From contig QQVD01000034.1 in assembly GCA_003388555.1 (NCBI GenBank), positions 204,674-268,673 of the forward strand: a DNA stretch of 64,000 bases, given 5' to 3'. Source of the stretch: Acidobacteriota bacterium. Its GTDB lineage: Bacteria > Acidobacteriota > Thermoanaerobaculia > Multivoradales > Multivoraceae. Position numbers and translations under genes: made by a program. The notes beneath the pieces were generated by a model that ran no database searches, was not told the DNA's origin, and saw only the letters and a program-made list of their open reading frames with translations. Shown here in pieces: positions 18,936-27,190 of the stretch (position 1 is its first letter; every line of letters begins with the position of its first letter).

Positions 18936-19607
18936 TCAGCCGCGCCGATTGAGCACGTCGAGGACCTCGCGCCGCAGCGCCGGGTCGTCGGCGAAGGCGC
19001 CGCGGTGGGCGACGGTAGTCATCACCGGCTCGTGCTTGGCGACGCCGCGAGCCTTCATGCACAGGTGCTCGGAGTGCACCATGACGGTGACGCCGGCGGG
19101 CTCGAGGTGCTGCATCAGGGCGTCGGCGACCTGCTGGGTGATGCGCTCCTGCATCTGCGGCCGGCGCGCGAAGACCTCCACCAGGCGCGCCAGCTTCGAC
19201 AGGCCGACGACGCGGCCGTCGGCCGGCAGGTACGCGATCGACGCCTTGCCGAAGAAGGGCAGGAGATGGTGCTCGCAGAAGCTGAAGAACTCGATGTCGC
19301 GCAGCGTCACCAGGTCGGAGGACGGCTGCTCGAAGGTGCGCGCCAGAACCTCCTCCGGCCGCTGCTGCAGGCCGCCGAAGAGCTCGGCGTAGGCCTTGGC
19401 GACCCGGCGCGGCGTGTCGACCAGGCCTTCTCGCTCGGGATCCTCGCCGAGTGCGAGGAGGATCTCGCGCACCGCCGCCTCGATGCGTGGACGGTCGATC
19501 GCCGGCGGCGTCGCCTGGGTGTCGGCCGGATCGAGCCGGCGGAGCACGGACGCTTCGAGGTTGCGGCGCGGGAAGGTCGCGAGGGAGGTGGTCTGCAGAT
19601 CGGTCAT
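18936..19607 (-). CDS. folE: GTP cyclohydrolase I
   Basis: A 223-residue enzyme that converts GTP to dihydroneopterin triphosphate, the first step toward tetrahydrofolate. The zinc ligands are visible as Cys111 and His114 in FFSFCEHHLLPFFGKASIAY and Cys183 in HSEHLCMKARGV. The block GLSKLARLVEVFARRPQ is also diagnostic. The start ATG 19607, ahead of TDLQTTSLATF, was chosen because the upstream frame is low-complexity; the first 40 or so residues are longer and less conserved than in E. coli, which is common. No other folate genes are adjacent. Confidence 0.96.
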   Translation of the reverse strand: MTDLQTTSLATFPRRNLEASVLRRLDPADTQATPPAIDRPRIEAAVREILLALGEDPEREGLVDTPRRVAKAYAELFGGLQQRPEEVLARTFEQPSSDLVTLRDIEFFSFCEHHLLPFFGKASIAYLPADGRVVGLSKLARLVEVFARRPQMQERITQQVADALMQHLEPAGVTVMVHSEHLCMKARGVAKHEPVMTTVAHRGAFADDPALRREVLDVLNRRG

Positions 19608-19758
19608 CTCGGCTCCAGCTCGAGCGCTGAGTCCGTGAGCTCGGCTCCTCGGGCGCTCGGCGTTCGGTCGTCGTTGCGGGGACTGCACGCGGCGCGTGCA
19701 CAGCGTCGGGTTCGTGTCCCCCCCGGCCTTGGATGTATGGCTGGGCGCGCCGATCCGA

Positions 19759-21879
19759 TCAGCTCGTGGAGAGTCGCTCCGCGGTCCGATCGGCCGCCGA
19801 CTCGGCGCGATTGCGGATCGCCACGAAGGTGACGTCGTCGCGCAGGTGGTCGGCGTTGCAGCAGCGCTCGGTGAAGCGTCCCAGTCGGCCGACCACCTGG
19901 TGCGCCGACCCCGCCTCGCGGGCGCTGCGCTCGAGCTCGCGGCGCACACCTTCGTAGCCGACCACCTCACCGCCCCGGTCGAGCATCTCGGGGAGCCCGT
20001 CGGAGAGCATCAGCAGCAGGTCGCCCGGCCGCCACGAGACGCGGCACTCGCCGTAGCGCGCGTCGCGCATGCCGCCGAGCGGCAGTCCCTCGAGCAGCAG
20101 CTCCTCGGCACGGTCCTCGTCGCTGCGGTAGACGAGCGCCGGCGGCATGCCGGCCGAGGCGATGCGGATCTCGTCGCGATCGATCTTGGCCAGGGCGAGC
20201 GCCATGTTGAGGCGGCGGATGCGCAGCGCGCCGATGCGATCGTTGGCGCTGGCGAGCAGGCTCGGCAGCTCCTCGCTGCCGAAACCGGAGAACAGGCCCT
20301 TGACCAGACTGACCACCGATCCGGCCCGCGCGCCGTGTCCGGCGGCATCGCCGATCGCCACCAGCAGGGATCCGTCGGGCTCGGCGCGGAAGTCGTAGTA
20401 GTCGCCGCCGACCTCGGTCGCGGTGTGCATGGCCACCGCGATGCCGAGGTCGGGGTGACGGGGCAGGGTGGCCGGCAGCAGCGAGAGCTGCAGCTGGCGC
20501 GCCTGTTCCAGCTCCTCGGTCTTGCGTTGGTTGTCGGCCGCGAGCAGGCGCCGCTGCGTCTCGAGCTCGGCGGCGGCGAGCTCCTGCTCGAGATTCAGTC
20601 GCGACAGGACCTCGACCTGCTCGAGCTGATCGCGCAGCCGGTTCGCCATGCGCGAGAAGTGGTAGGCGAGGTAGACGCTGGCCGAGAGCAGCAGGCCGGC
20701 GACCCCGTAGTAGGCGACCGGCAGCACCTCGGCCGGTGGGTGCGCCACTCCGACGATGAGCAGCCACTGCCAGATCAGGCCGAGAGTGAGCAGGCCGAGC
20801 CCGGCGGCCAGGATCCAGCTGCCGGACCACGAGGCGCGGATGGCTCGCGCATTGACCCGCAGGGACTCGGCGAGCACCAGCACGTGGAACCACCAGAACG
20901 ACACGAAGCCGTCGAGCTCGGGGCGGACCACCGTCGCGACGGCGGCCGTCGCCGCGATGCCGAGCAGGAGCCAGAAGCGCCAGGCGAGCGGCTCGTCGAA
21001 CAGCTCGTAGACGAAGCGCAGCAGCGCCGCCATGGTGGCGAAGAGGAGCACGCTCCACAGCGTCTCGTAGAGCGAGAGCAGCCCGGCCTGCTCGGAGAGC
21101 ACGCGCTCGAACTGCAGCGCCACGAGGGAGGCGGAGCAGATCGAGGTCAGCGAGAACCAGAGGTTGGAGCGGATCCTGCGGGGGAAGAGGAAGAGCAGCA
21201 GGTGCAGCACCGCCTGGCCGCCGAAGAGGCCGACGAAGAAGGTCTGGTGGGCGGCGAGCTGGCGCCGACGTTCGCCCCACGCCGCGGCGACCTCGCTGAA
21301 CGGGCCGTGCACGAAGCGGAAGCCGAAGATCGGCGAGAGCCAGTTCAGACCTCCCCGGTGCGCCGGCTCGTAGCGCACTGTCACCGTCGCCGGGGGAGCT
21401 CCGTCGCGGCCGGCCGGGAGGGGGAACATGCGCGTCGTGGCGACGCCGGCGGGCGCCCCCTCGGCGCCGCGCCCGAGCACCGCGACGAGCTGGCCGTCGA
21501 CGTACACCGATGCCGAGCCCTGCAGCGAGATGGCGGCCGCCTGAGGCAGGGTCACGGGCGCGTCCGAGGGTGGCTGCAGGCGGGCGCGGAACCAGTAGGT
21601 CTCGGCGGCTCCGGCGCGACCGATCCACGAGTCGGCCAGGTCGTCCGGCGCCGCCGGCCGCCACGAGGCGTCGTCGAGCCCCGGCACCGCCCAGCCGGGG
21701 TCGTCGCCGGCACGGGCGCGCCAGTCGCGCGGGCTGTCGAGCGTCTCGAGCGAGCCCGCGACGCAGCCGAGGAGGAGCGCGCAGGCCGCCACCGTCGCGG
21801 CAGTCGCCGTCGCGCGCAGCGGCCGGCGCCGGACGGCGGTCGCCGACGAACGGCCCGTCTCGGTGGCTTGTGCGAACAT
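19759..21879 (-). CDS. 7TMR-DISM-type membrane sensor with SpoIIE/PP2C phosphatase domain
   Basis: A 706-residue sensor phosphatase. The N terminus is a lipoprotein-like signal (CALLLGCVAGS). It is followed by an extracytoplasmic beta-sandwich (about 50-210; SWIGRAGAAETYWFRARL, SASVYVDGQLVAVLGRG) and seven hydrophobic segments (about 225-440). A coiled coil (about 445-500) leads into a PP2C-like SpoIIE domain, with LQLSLLPATLPRHPDLGIAV, VGGDYYDF, AIGDAAGHGARAG and MLSDGLPEM metal-site motifs. It probably dephosphorylates a Ser/Thr-phosphorylated anti-sigma antagonist in response to an external ligand. No such partner gene is adjacent. The start ATG 21879 precedes FAQATETG; the upstream ORF extension overlaps the divergent DoxX gene and is unlikely. 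Confidence 0.88.
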   Translation of the reverse strand: MFAQATETGRSSATAVRRRPLRATATAATVAACALLLGCVAGSLETLDSPRDWRARAGDDPGWAVPGLDDASWRPAAPDDLADSWIGRAGAAETYWFRARLQPPSDAPVTLPQAAAISLQGSASVYVDGQLVAVLGRGAEGAPAGVATTRMFPLPAGRDGAPPATVTVRYEPAHRGGLNWLSPIFGFRFVHGPFSEVAAAWGERRRQLAAHQTFFVGLFGGQAVLHLLLFLFPRRIRSNLWFSLTSICSASLVALQFERVLSEQAGLLSLYETLWSVLLFATMAALLRFVYELFDEPLAWRFWLLLGIAATAAVATVVRPELDGFVSFWWFHVLVLAESLRVNARAIRASWSGSWILAAGLGLLTLGLIWQWLLIVGVAHPPAEVLPVAYYGVAGLLLSASVYLAYHFSRMANRLRDQLEQVEVLSRLNLEQELAAAELETQRRLLAADNQRKTEELEQARQLQLSLLPATLPRHPDLGIAVAMHTATEVGGDYYDFRAEPDGSLLVAIGDAAGHGARAGSVVSLVKGLFSGFGSEELPSLLASANDRIGALRIRRLNMALALAKIDRDEIRIASAGMPPALVYRSDEDRAEELLLEGLPLGGMRDARYGECRVSWRPGDLLLMLSDGLPEMLDRGGEVVGYEGVRRELERSAREAGSAHQVVGRLGRFTERCCNADHLRDDVTFVAIRNRAESAADRTAERLSTS

Positions 21880-22036
21880 CCCGTCGGTTTCCTCGTACGC
21901 TGCAGGCGGTGGTGGGTCGGCCACGGACGCGCTCCATCCTCGCACCGCCATCCTCGCACCGTCGCCGTCCGGCGGCGAGGACGCGCCCGAGCGTGGGAGC
22001 AGTCGGAGCACGGACGAGCACCAACGGGAGGCAGGG

Positions 22037-22468
22037 ATGCACGGATCGGGATCTCGCGACTGGACGATCGAGCACCCCGCGATCCTGGTCGCGGCGCGGG
22101 TGCTCTTCACCCTCATCTTCTTCCTCTCGGGCATCACCCACTTCACCGACATCGAGGGTTACGTCGCGCTGATGCCCGAGGCGATCCCGGGGCGTGTCTT
22201 CTGGGTGCTGGTGTCGGGGATCGTCGAGCTGGTCGGAGCGACCCTGGTGCTGCTCGGTCGCTGGCCGCGCCTCGGTGCCTGGCTGCTGGTGCTCTTCCTG
22301 GTGCCGGTCACCTTCACGGTGCACGGCTACGAGATGATGACCACCCAGGACGCGCGCATGCAGGCGATCCAGACGTCGTTCTTCCTCAAGGGACTGACGA
22401 TGACCGGTGCCGCTCTGCTGATCACCCAGCTGGGGGTGCGCCCGAGCAGCCGGCGAGAGACCGCTTGA
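22037..22468 (+). CDS. DoxX family membrane protein
   Basis: A 143-residue protein with four hydrophobic helices. The family pattern is seen in VAARVLFTLIFFLSGITHF (first helix), a conserved Glu/Gly helix GIVELVGATLVLLGRWPRLGAWLLV, and MTGAALLITQLG at the end. The start ATG 22037 follows GGGAGGCAGGG, an excellent ribosome binding site. DoxX-like proteins have been linked to thiol and oxidative stress handling in other bacteria, but the function here is not defined. The stop overlaps the TTG start of the metallo-beta-lactamase-fold gene (TTGA), so both are probably one operon. Confidence 0.85.
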   Translation: MHGSGSRDWTIEHPAILVAARVLFTLIFFLSGITHFTDIEGYVALMPEAIPGRVFWVLVSGIVELVGATLVLLGRWPRLGAWLLVLFLVPVTFTVHGYEMMTTQDARMQAIQTSFFLKGLTMTGAALLITQLGVRPSSRRETA

Positions 22469-23325
22469 ACGGCGGCCCGCAGCGCGAGCCCCAGGGGCGC
22501 CGCGGGCGCTGGCCTCGGCTCTTGCTGCTCGCCTCGCTCGTCGGCTTCGGGGTGTGGCTGACCACCGGGGCAACGCAGGCGGAGTCGGAGCACGGCGAGA
22601 TCCTCTATCTCGGCAACGAGGGGGTGCTGGTCCGCGACGGGGAGCACGCGGTGCTGATCGACGCGCTGTTCGGCGACGGGCTCGACGGCTACGCGGCGGT
22701 GCCGGAGGAGGTGCGTCGGCAGGTCGAGAGCGCCACCGGGGAGTTCGACGACGTCGACCTGGTGCTGGCGACCCACTTCCACGACGACCACTTCGATCCG
22801 GCGGCGGTGGCCCGGCAGCTGCGCGCCAACCCCGAGGCGCTGTTCGTGTCGACCCCGGACGCGGTCGGGAGGCTTCCGGCGGGCGTCGCCGCGAGGGCCG
22901 TGCTGCCCGAGGAGGGGGAACCGGTCGTGCTCGAGCACCGCGGCATCCGGCTGACGGTGATCCGCATGCACCACGGTCGCAATCGGCCCGGGATCCAGAA
23001 CCTCGGCTTCGTCGTCGAGCTGCCGACGGCGAAGATCCTGCACGTCGGCGACACCGAGCTGTCGGAGGAGGAGTGGCTGGCCCTCGAGCTGCCGCGACGC
23101 GGGATCGACTGGGCGCTGCTGCCCACCTGGCAGGTGAAGGCCGGTACGATCGAGGCGATCGCGCCGCGCCGTGGCGTGCTCGCGCTGCATCTGCCCGAGC
23201 CCGACGCTCCGGCGGGCTGGTTTCCTAGCAGCGGTCGCGACGGCCAGATCGCGGCGCTCGAGCGGCTGCCCGGAGTCGTCGTGGCGCAGCGCAGCGGCGC
23301 CCGCATCGCGCTGGCGGCGGATTGA
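22465..23325 (+). CDS. Exported metallo-beta-lactamase-fold hydrolase (UlaG-like)
   Basis: A 286-residue protein with an N-terminal hydrophobic segment (RLLLLASLVGFGVWLTTG), so it is exported or membrane-anchored. Metal-binding motifs are in order: ATHFHDDHFDP (HxHxDH), the His of RMHHGRN, Asp in LHVGDTELS and a final His in LALHLPEP. The general layout matches the MBL-fold branch related to UlaG and to N-acyl phosphatidylethanolamine phospholipase-like proteins; the substrate is not known. The start is TTG 22465, which overlaps the DoxX stop by TTGA; no better start exists before the hydrophobic segment. Confidence 0.85.
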   Translation: MNGGPQREPQGRRGRWPRLLLLASLVGFGVWLTTGATQAESEHGEILYLGNEGVLVRDGEHAVLIDALFGDGLDGYAAVPEEVRRQVESATGEFDDVDLVLATHFHDDHFDPAAVARQLRANPEALFVSTPDAVGRLPAGVAARAVLPEEGEPVVLEHRGIRLTVIRMHHGRNRPGIQNLGFVVELPTAKILHVGDTELSEEEWLALELPRRGIDWALLPTWQVKAGTIEAIAPRRGVLALHLPEPDAPAGWFPSSGRDGQIAALERLPGVVVAQRSGARIALAAD

Positions 23326-23374
23326 TGACCGTGGCGGGGCGCCGCCGACAGACGGCCACCTGAGGAGCTTCGAG

Positions 23375-24598
23375 ATGCTGCGCACGCTGCGTTCGGTCTG
23401 GCGGTTCCGCCGCTTCGAGCTCGATGCCGACCTCCGACGCCTGCAGGGCGTCGCCGACGTCGAGGACCTGCGCGAGCTGGCCAGGCGACGTCTGCCCAGC
23501 GGGGTCTTCGACTACATCGACGGCGCCGCCGAGGACGAGATCACCGCGGCGCGCAACGAAGAGGGCTTCGTGGCGCTGGAGCTCCGTCCGCGCATCCTGC
23601 GCGACGTCTCGGCGGTCGAGGTCGGCGCCGAGATCCTCGGCCGGCCGGCGGCGATGCCTCTGGTGCTCGCCCCGACAGGCTTCTCACGCATGGCCCACTC
23701 GCAGGGCGAGCTGGCGGTGGCCCGCGCGGCGCAGCGCGCCGGCGTGCCCTACACCCTGTCGACGCTCAGCACCCGCTCGATCGAAGAGGCCGCCGCGGCG
23801 GCTCCGGAGGCGCGCCTGTGGTTCCAGGTCTACGTCTGGCGCGACCGGGGCCTGGTCGAGGAGATGCTGCAGCGCGCCAGGGAAAGCGGCTACGAGGCGA
23901 TCGTGATCACCGTCGACACGGCGGTGCTCGGCCGCCGCGAGCGCGACGTGCGCAGCGGCTTCTCGCTGCCGCCCAGGCTCGGCCTCGGCACCCTGGTCGA
24001 GGGCGCGCTGCATCCCGGCTGGACGCTAGACTTCCTGCGCGGCGGGCCGATCGAGTTCGCCAACGTCGCCGGTCGCGGCACGGGCCCCGGCGGCGGTGCG
24101 GTGGCGCTGGCCGAGTACGTGAACGCGCAGTTCGACGCCGCGCTGTCGTGGCGCGATCTCGACTGGTTCCGCGAGCGCTGGGACGGGCCCATCGTGCTCA
24201 AGGGGGTGCAGACCGTCGACGACGCAGTGCTCGCCGCCGAGGCCGGCGTCGACGCAGTGGCGCTGTCGAACCACGGTGGCCGCCAGCTCGACGGCGCGCC
24301 GCCGCCGGTGGAGCTGATCGAGCCCGTGCGCGAAGCGATCGAGGACCGGCTCGAGATCTACTGTGACGGCGGTGTGCGGCGCGGCAGCGACGTGGTCAAG
24401 GCGCTGGCGCTCGGCGCCGACGCGGTGATGGTCGGCCGCGCCTACCTCTACGCCCTCGCCGCGGCCGGCGAGAGCGGCGTCGACTGGGTGCTCGACTTCC
24501 TGCGCTCGGGCACCGCGCGCACCCTGGCGCTGTGCGGTCTGCGTGGAGTCGACGAGATCGAGCCGTCGCTGGTGCGCTGGCGCACGCCGCGCGGTTGA
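23375..24598 (+). CDS. FMN-dependent alpha-hydroxy-acid dehydrogenase/oxidase (LldD-like)
   Basis: A 407-residue TIM-barrel flavoenzyme that oxidises L-2-hydroxy acids such as lactate to 2-oxo acids. Visible family blocks are FDYIDGAAEDEITAARN near residue 50, PLVLAPTGFSRMAH, TLSTLSTRSIEE, LWFQVYVWRD, VITVDTAVLGRRERDVR, VLKGVQTVDDA, the active-site region ALSNHGGRQLDGAP with the catalytic His, and GGVRRGSDVVKALALGADAV for phosphate binding. The start ATG 23375 has a GAGGAG ribosome binding site. LldD, lactate oxidase, glycolate oxidase and mandelate dehydrogenase cannot be separated by eye. It follows the MBL-fold gene with a 49-base gap. Confidence 0.92.
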   Translation: MLRTLRSVWRFRRFELDADLRRLQGVADVEDLRELARRRLPSGVFDYIDGAAEDEITAARNEEGFVALELRPRILRDVSAVEVGAEILGRPAAMPLVLAPTGFSRMAHSQGELAVARAAQRAGVPYTLSTLSTRSIEEAAAAAPEARLWFQVYVWRDRGLVEEMLQRARESGYEAIVITVDTAVLGRRERDVRSGFSLPPRLGLGTLVEGALHPGWTLDFLRGGPIEFANVAGRGTGPGGGAVALAEYVNAQFDAALSWRDLDWFRERWDGPIVLKGVQTVDDAVLAAEAGVDAVALSNHGGRQLDGAPPPVELIEPVREAIEDRLEIYCDGGVRRGSDVVKALALGADAVMVGRAYLYALAAAGESGVDWVLDFLRSGTARTLALCGLRGVDEIEPSLVRWRTPRG

Positions 24599-24748
24599 CG
24601 ACGGGGCGCGGCGGCTCCGAGGACGCTCCGCCGCGGCCGGCAGGTGGAGGCGGAGCTCAGCTCGCGTCGAGGAATCGGCGCCGCAGGCCTTGCGTAGAGG
24701 GAAGTGGAGGAGCCTTGCGCGCGCGAGGTCGACGAGAAGGGGCCAACG

Positions 24749-26047
24749 GTGAGTGGGGAAGAGGCTGCAGAGGAAGTCACGCCAGCGAACGGCCGTTCCC
24801 TGGGCCGGCGCCTGGCGCGCGCCTTCGTCGCGCTCGCCCTGCTGTTGGTGCTCGGCGGGCTCGGCTACGCGGTCTTCCTCCGTCTGAGCTGGGACCGCCA
24901 GCTGGCGCTCAGCGTGGAGCGCTTCGAGCAGCGGGTCGGCAGCCTCGACCCGGCGAGCTACGCGCCGGCGCCGGTGCCGGCGGAGGAGAACTTCGCCCTG
25001 GTGGCGCGCGACGTCGCGGCGCGCCTCGACACGGATTCGGTCCGCCCGGTGCTCGACGCGCTCGGCGGCCGATCGCCGGGCGAGTGGAGCGCCGTCGAGC
25101 TCGCGCGGCTCGAAGAGCTGCTCGCGGCGCACCAGGACTCCCTCGCCGCGCTCGACGCGGCGGTCGATCTCGAGCGATCGAACCTCGGACTGCGCTACGC
25201 GGCGGACTTCCAGGACCAGGAGCTCGACCTGCTGCTGTGGATCCGCCTGGCGCGCCTGCAGCGGCTCCGCGCCGGTGTGGCCCGGCGCGCCGGCGACTGT
25301 GGCGGCGAGCTGCTGGCGCTGCGGGTCGCAGGGCGCATCGCTTCGGTGCCCGCGCGCGAGCCGACGGTGGTGCACGGGATGTTGGCCGAGGCTGCGGCCC
25401 GGCTCTTCCTCGAGGGAGCGCGAGATCTGGTCGGGGAGGCGACGTGCTTCGACGAGTCCGGGCAGCGGACCCTGCTCGAGGTCACCGAGCATCTCGCCCG
25501 AGCCCAGGTCGCCCATCGATGGAGGATGGGCTTCGAGGCGGCGCTCCTGGTGGCGTCGACCCGCGACGTCGAGCGCAGCTGGAAGGAGAGCTGGGCCGGT
25601 CCCAACGGCTGGGGCATGGTCTCGCAGGCGATCGACGTCTTCGCCCAGCTGGCGCAGGCCGCGAGCGGGCCCAGGCCTGCCGGAGGTCACGCCCGTGCGA
25701 TCTTCGAAGGTCGTGAGCTCGCGCCTCGCGAGACCCTGGCGTGGATCGTCGGGCCCAACTTCGCTCACGGGATCGATCGCTGGCGTCGCCTCGAGGCGCA
25801 GCTCGCGCTCGCCCGGGTCGCCCTGGACTCTCCGACCATCCCGCCGCCCGGCGAGACCGTCGAGCTGCCGGTGCGCAGCGCCTATGCGGGCGATCCGGCG
25901 ACCGTCGAACGCGCCGGCAGCGACCTGCTGCGTGTCACCTTCGACGGCTCGCTGGAGCAGTGGCGGCAGGAGCAGGAGGAGGCGTGCCCGGGTTGCGAGC
26001 GGCCCGAGCCGGTCCTCGAGTGGTGGGTGCCGTTCGCCGAAAAATGA
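24749..26047 (+). CDS. Membrane-anchored protein of unknown function
   Basis: A 432-residue protein that I do not recognise. One transmembrane helix (ALALLLVLGGLGYAVFL) lies near residue 30, after a short charged cytoplasmic part, so most of the chain is probably periplasmic. The rest is mainly helical, rich in Ala, Leu, Arg and Glu, with several regular leucine-rich helices that could form a helical repeat. The C-terminal part has a CPGCERPEP pair of cysteines. The GTG 24749 start has GAGAAGGGG at good spacing; GTG 24704 would add 15 residues. It stands alone, with a long repeat-bearing gap behind it. Confidence 0.7.
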   Translation: MSGEEAAEEVTPANGRSLGRRLARAFVALALLLVLGGLGYAVFLRLSWDRQLALSVERFEQRVGSLDPASYAPAPVPAEENFALVARDVAARLDTDSVRPVLDALGGRSPGEWSAVELARLEELLAAHQDSLAALDAAVDLERSNLGLRYAADFQDQELDLLLWIRLARLQRLRAGVARRAGDCGGELLALRVAGRIASVPAREPTVVHGMLAEAAARLFLEGARDLVGEATCFDESGQRTLLEVTEHLARAQVAHRWRMGFEAALLVASTRDVERSWKESWAGPNGWGMVSQAIDVFAQLAQAASGPRPAGGHARAIFEGRELAPRETLAWIVGPNFAHGIDRWRRLEAQLALARVALDSPTIPPPGETVELPVRSAYAGDPATVERAGSDLLRVTFDGSLEQWRQEQEEACPGCERPEPVLEWWVPFAEK

Positions 26048-26405
26048 CCACATCGCGGCCTGGCGCAGCGGGCATTTCCGCAGAACGCCGCCTTCGCTGG
26101 CCTCACCGCGGCAGGTGCGCTCTCGGGCCGTCGAGCCGAGGCCTCGCCACATCCGGTGAGCCGGTACGCGGCGTAGCTCATCGGCGCGGGCGAGGTGAGG
26201 CCACACACTGGGCGACGCCCGAAGCCGCGAGCCCGCTCGCGCAGGGTGATCCTCTCGAGAGCACCGGCCGCGCCCGGGATCGAGTGCGCGGTCGCTGCTG
26301 GGAGACATCCTGCTCGGCGCCGCGATCGATCGCCTGCATCCGCGGTCGCCCGCGCGCCAGCCTCGGCAACGCGCCGTCCTGACGCCTGTTGAACCTCAGA
26401 CCCGA
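26048..26405. other. 358-bp gap after the membrane protein gene, no gene recognised
   Basis: No conserved protein or RNA was identified. A segment near 26165-26200 (GCGTAGCTCATCGG) superficially recalls a tRNA D arm but lacks the rest of a cloverleaf. The region leads into the 15-bp repeat array before dps, so the dps promoter may lie in its last part. Confidence 0.5.
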
Positions 26406-26510
26406 CAGAACCTATACCTACAGAACCGATACCGACAGAACCGATACCGACAGAACCGATACCGACAGAACCGATACCGACAGAACCGATACCGACAGAA
26501 CCGATACCGA
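26406..26510 (+). repeat. 15-bp tandem repeat upstream of dps
   Basis: Seven copies of the unit CAGAACCGATACCGA, the first two slightly diverged, run head to tail. An eighth partial copy (CAGAGGAGAT at 26511-26520) has diverged into the dps ribosome binding site, so the array ends exactly at the Shine-Dalgarno sequence. Confidence 0.96.
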
Positions 26511-26528
26511 CAGAGGAGATCCAACACC

Positions 26529-27005
26529 ATGAGCCTGCAACTCAAGCGTTCCATCGTTCCCGACGCGACCCGCGAGAAGACCGTCGCCATCCTCCAGGGC
26601 TGCCTGGTCGACCTGCTCGATCTCGCGCTGCAGGGGAAGCAGGCGCACTGGAACCTGCTCGGCACGCGCTTCCGCAGCGTGCACCTGCAACTCGACGAGA
26701 TCATCGACGCCGCGCGCATGGCCAGCGACGAGGTCGCCGAGCGCATCGTCACCCTGGGCCGGGCGGCCGACGGCCGTGCGGCGGAGATCGCCGGCTCGAC
26801 CCGGTTGGAGAAGTTCCCCGGCGGCCTGCTCTCGGTGGACGACGCGATCTCGCACTACTCGGACCGGCTGGCGAAGACCATCGAAGGCCTGCGCAGCGGC
26901 ATCTCGCAGCTCGGCGAGCTCGATCCGATCAGTGAGGACCTGCTGATCGGGATCAGCGCCGGCCTCGAGAAGCACCTGTGGATGATGCAGGCGCAGGAGG
27001 TCTGA
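26529..27005 (+). CDS. dps: Dps-type DNA-protecting ferritin
   Basis: A 158-residue four-helix protein that forms 12-subunit shells, stores iron and protects DNA from oxidative damage. The intersubunit ferroxidase ligands keep the family spacing: His40 (QAHWNLLG), His52 and Asp56 (VHLQLDE), Asp67 and Glu71 (ASDEVAER). The N-terminal tail is short with few lysines, so direct DNA binding may be weak. The start ATG 26529 lies behind AGAGGAGAT, which is itself the degenerated end of a seven-copy repeat. Expression could be sensitive to the repeat number. Confidence 0.95.
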   Translation: MSLQLKRSIVPDATREKTVAILQGCLVDLLDLALQGKQAHWNLLGTRFRSVHLQLDEIIDAARMASDEVAERIVTLGRAADGRAAEIAGSTRLEKFPGGLLSVDDAISHYSDRLAKTIEGLRSGISQLGELDPISEDLLIGISAGLEKHLWMMQAQEV

Positions 27006-27082
27006 GCCCGAGGACGGCGGCGGTGTGGCCCGCGGCGCGGCGGCGCCGCTGACGAGGCGCGGCCGGTTCCGATCGAGTCGAC

Positions 27083-27114
27083 GGCCCCGGCCCCGGCCCC
27101 GGCCCCGGCCCCGG
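27083..27114 (+). repeat. 6-bp tandem repeat, five copies
   Basis: Five copies of GGCCCC (plus GG) lie 77 bases before the DUF3089 gene. The following TTTGGGACTCTGCTAGCTTG is less GC-rich and could hold a promoter, but no convincing -35/-10 pair is clear. Confidence 0.9.
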
Positions 27115-27190
27115 TTTGGGACTCTGCTAGCTTGTCTGCCTTCGGAAACAGCTGGTCACGAGGGGCGGCGTCGGCCGCCGAGGAGGGGAG

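Noticed and set aside
19696..22464. A very long plus-strand ORF antisense to the 7TMR-SpoIIE gene that continues into the MBL-fold gene
   Set aside because: Only the last 286 codons have protein character; the rest is antisense to a well-supported gene. The start was therefore set at TTG 22465.
26165..26210. tRNA-like D-arm sequence GCGTAGCTCATCGG
   Set aside because: No acceptor stem, anticodon arm or GGTTCGAATCC-type arm can be formed around it.
26406..26510. Possible CRISPR array
   Set aside because: The 15-bp units are directly head to tail with no spacers and no cas genes are near.
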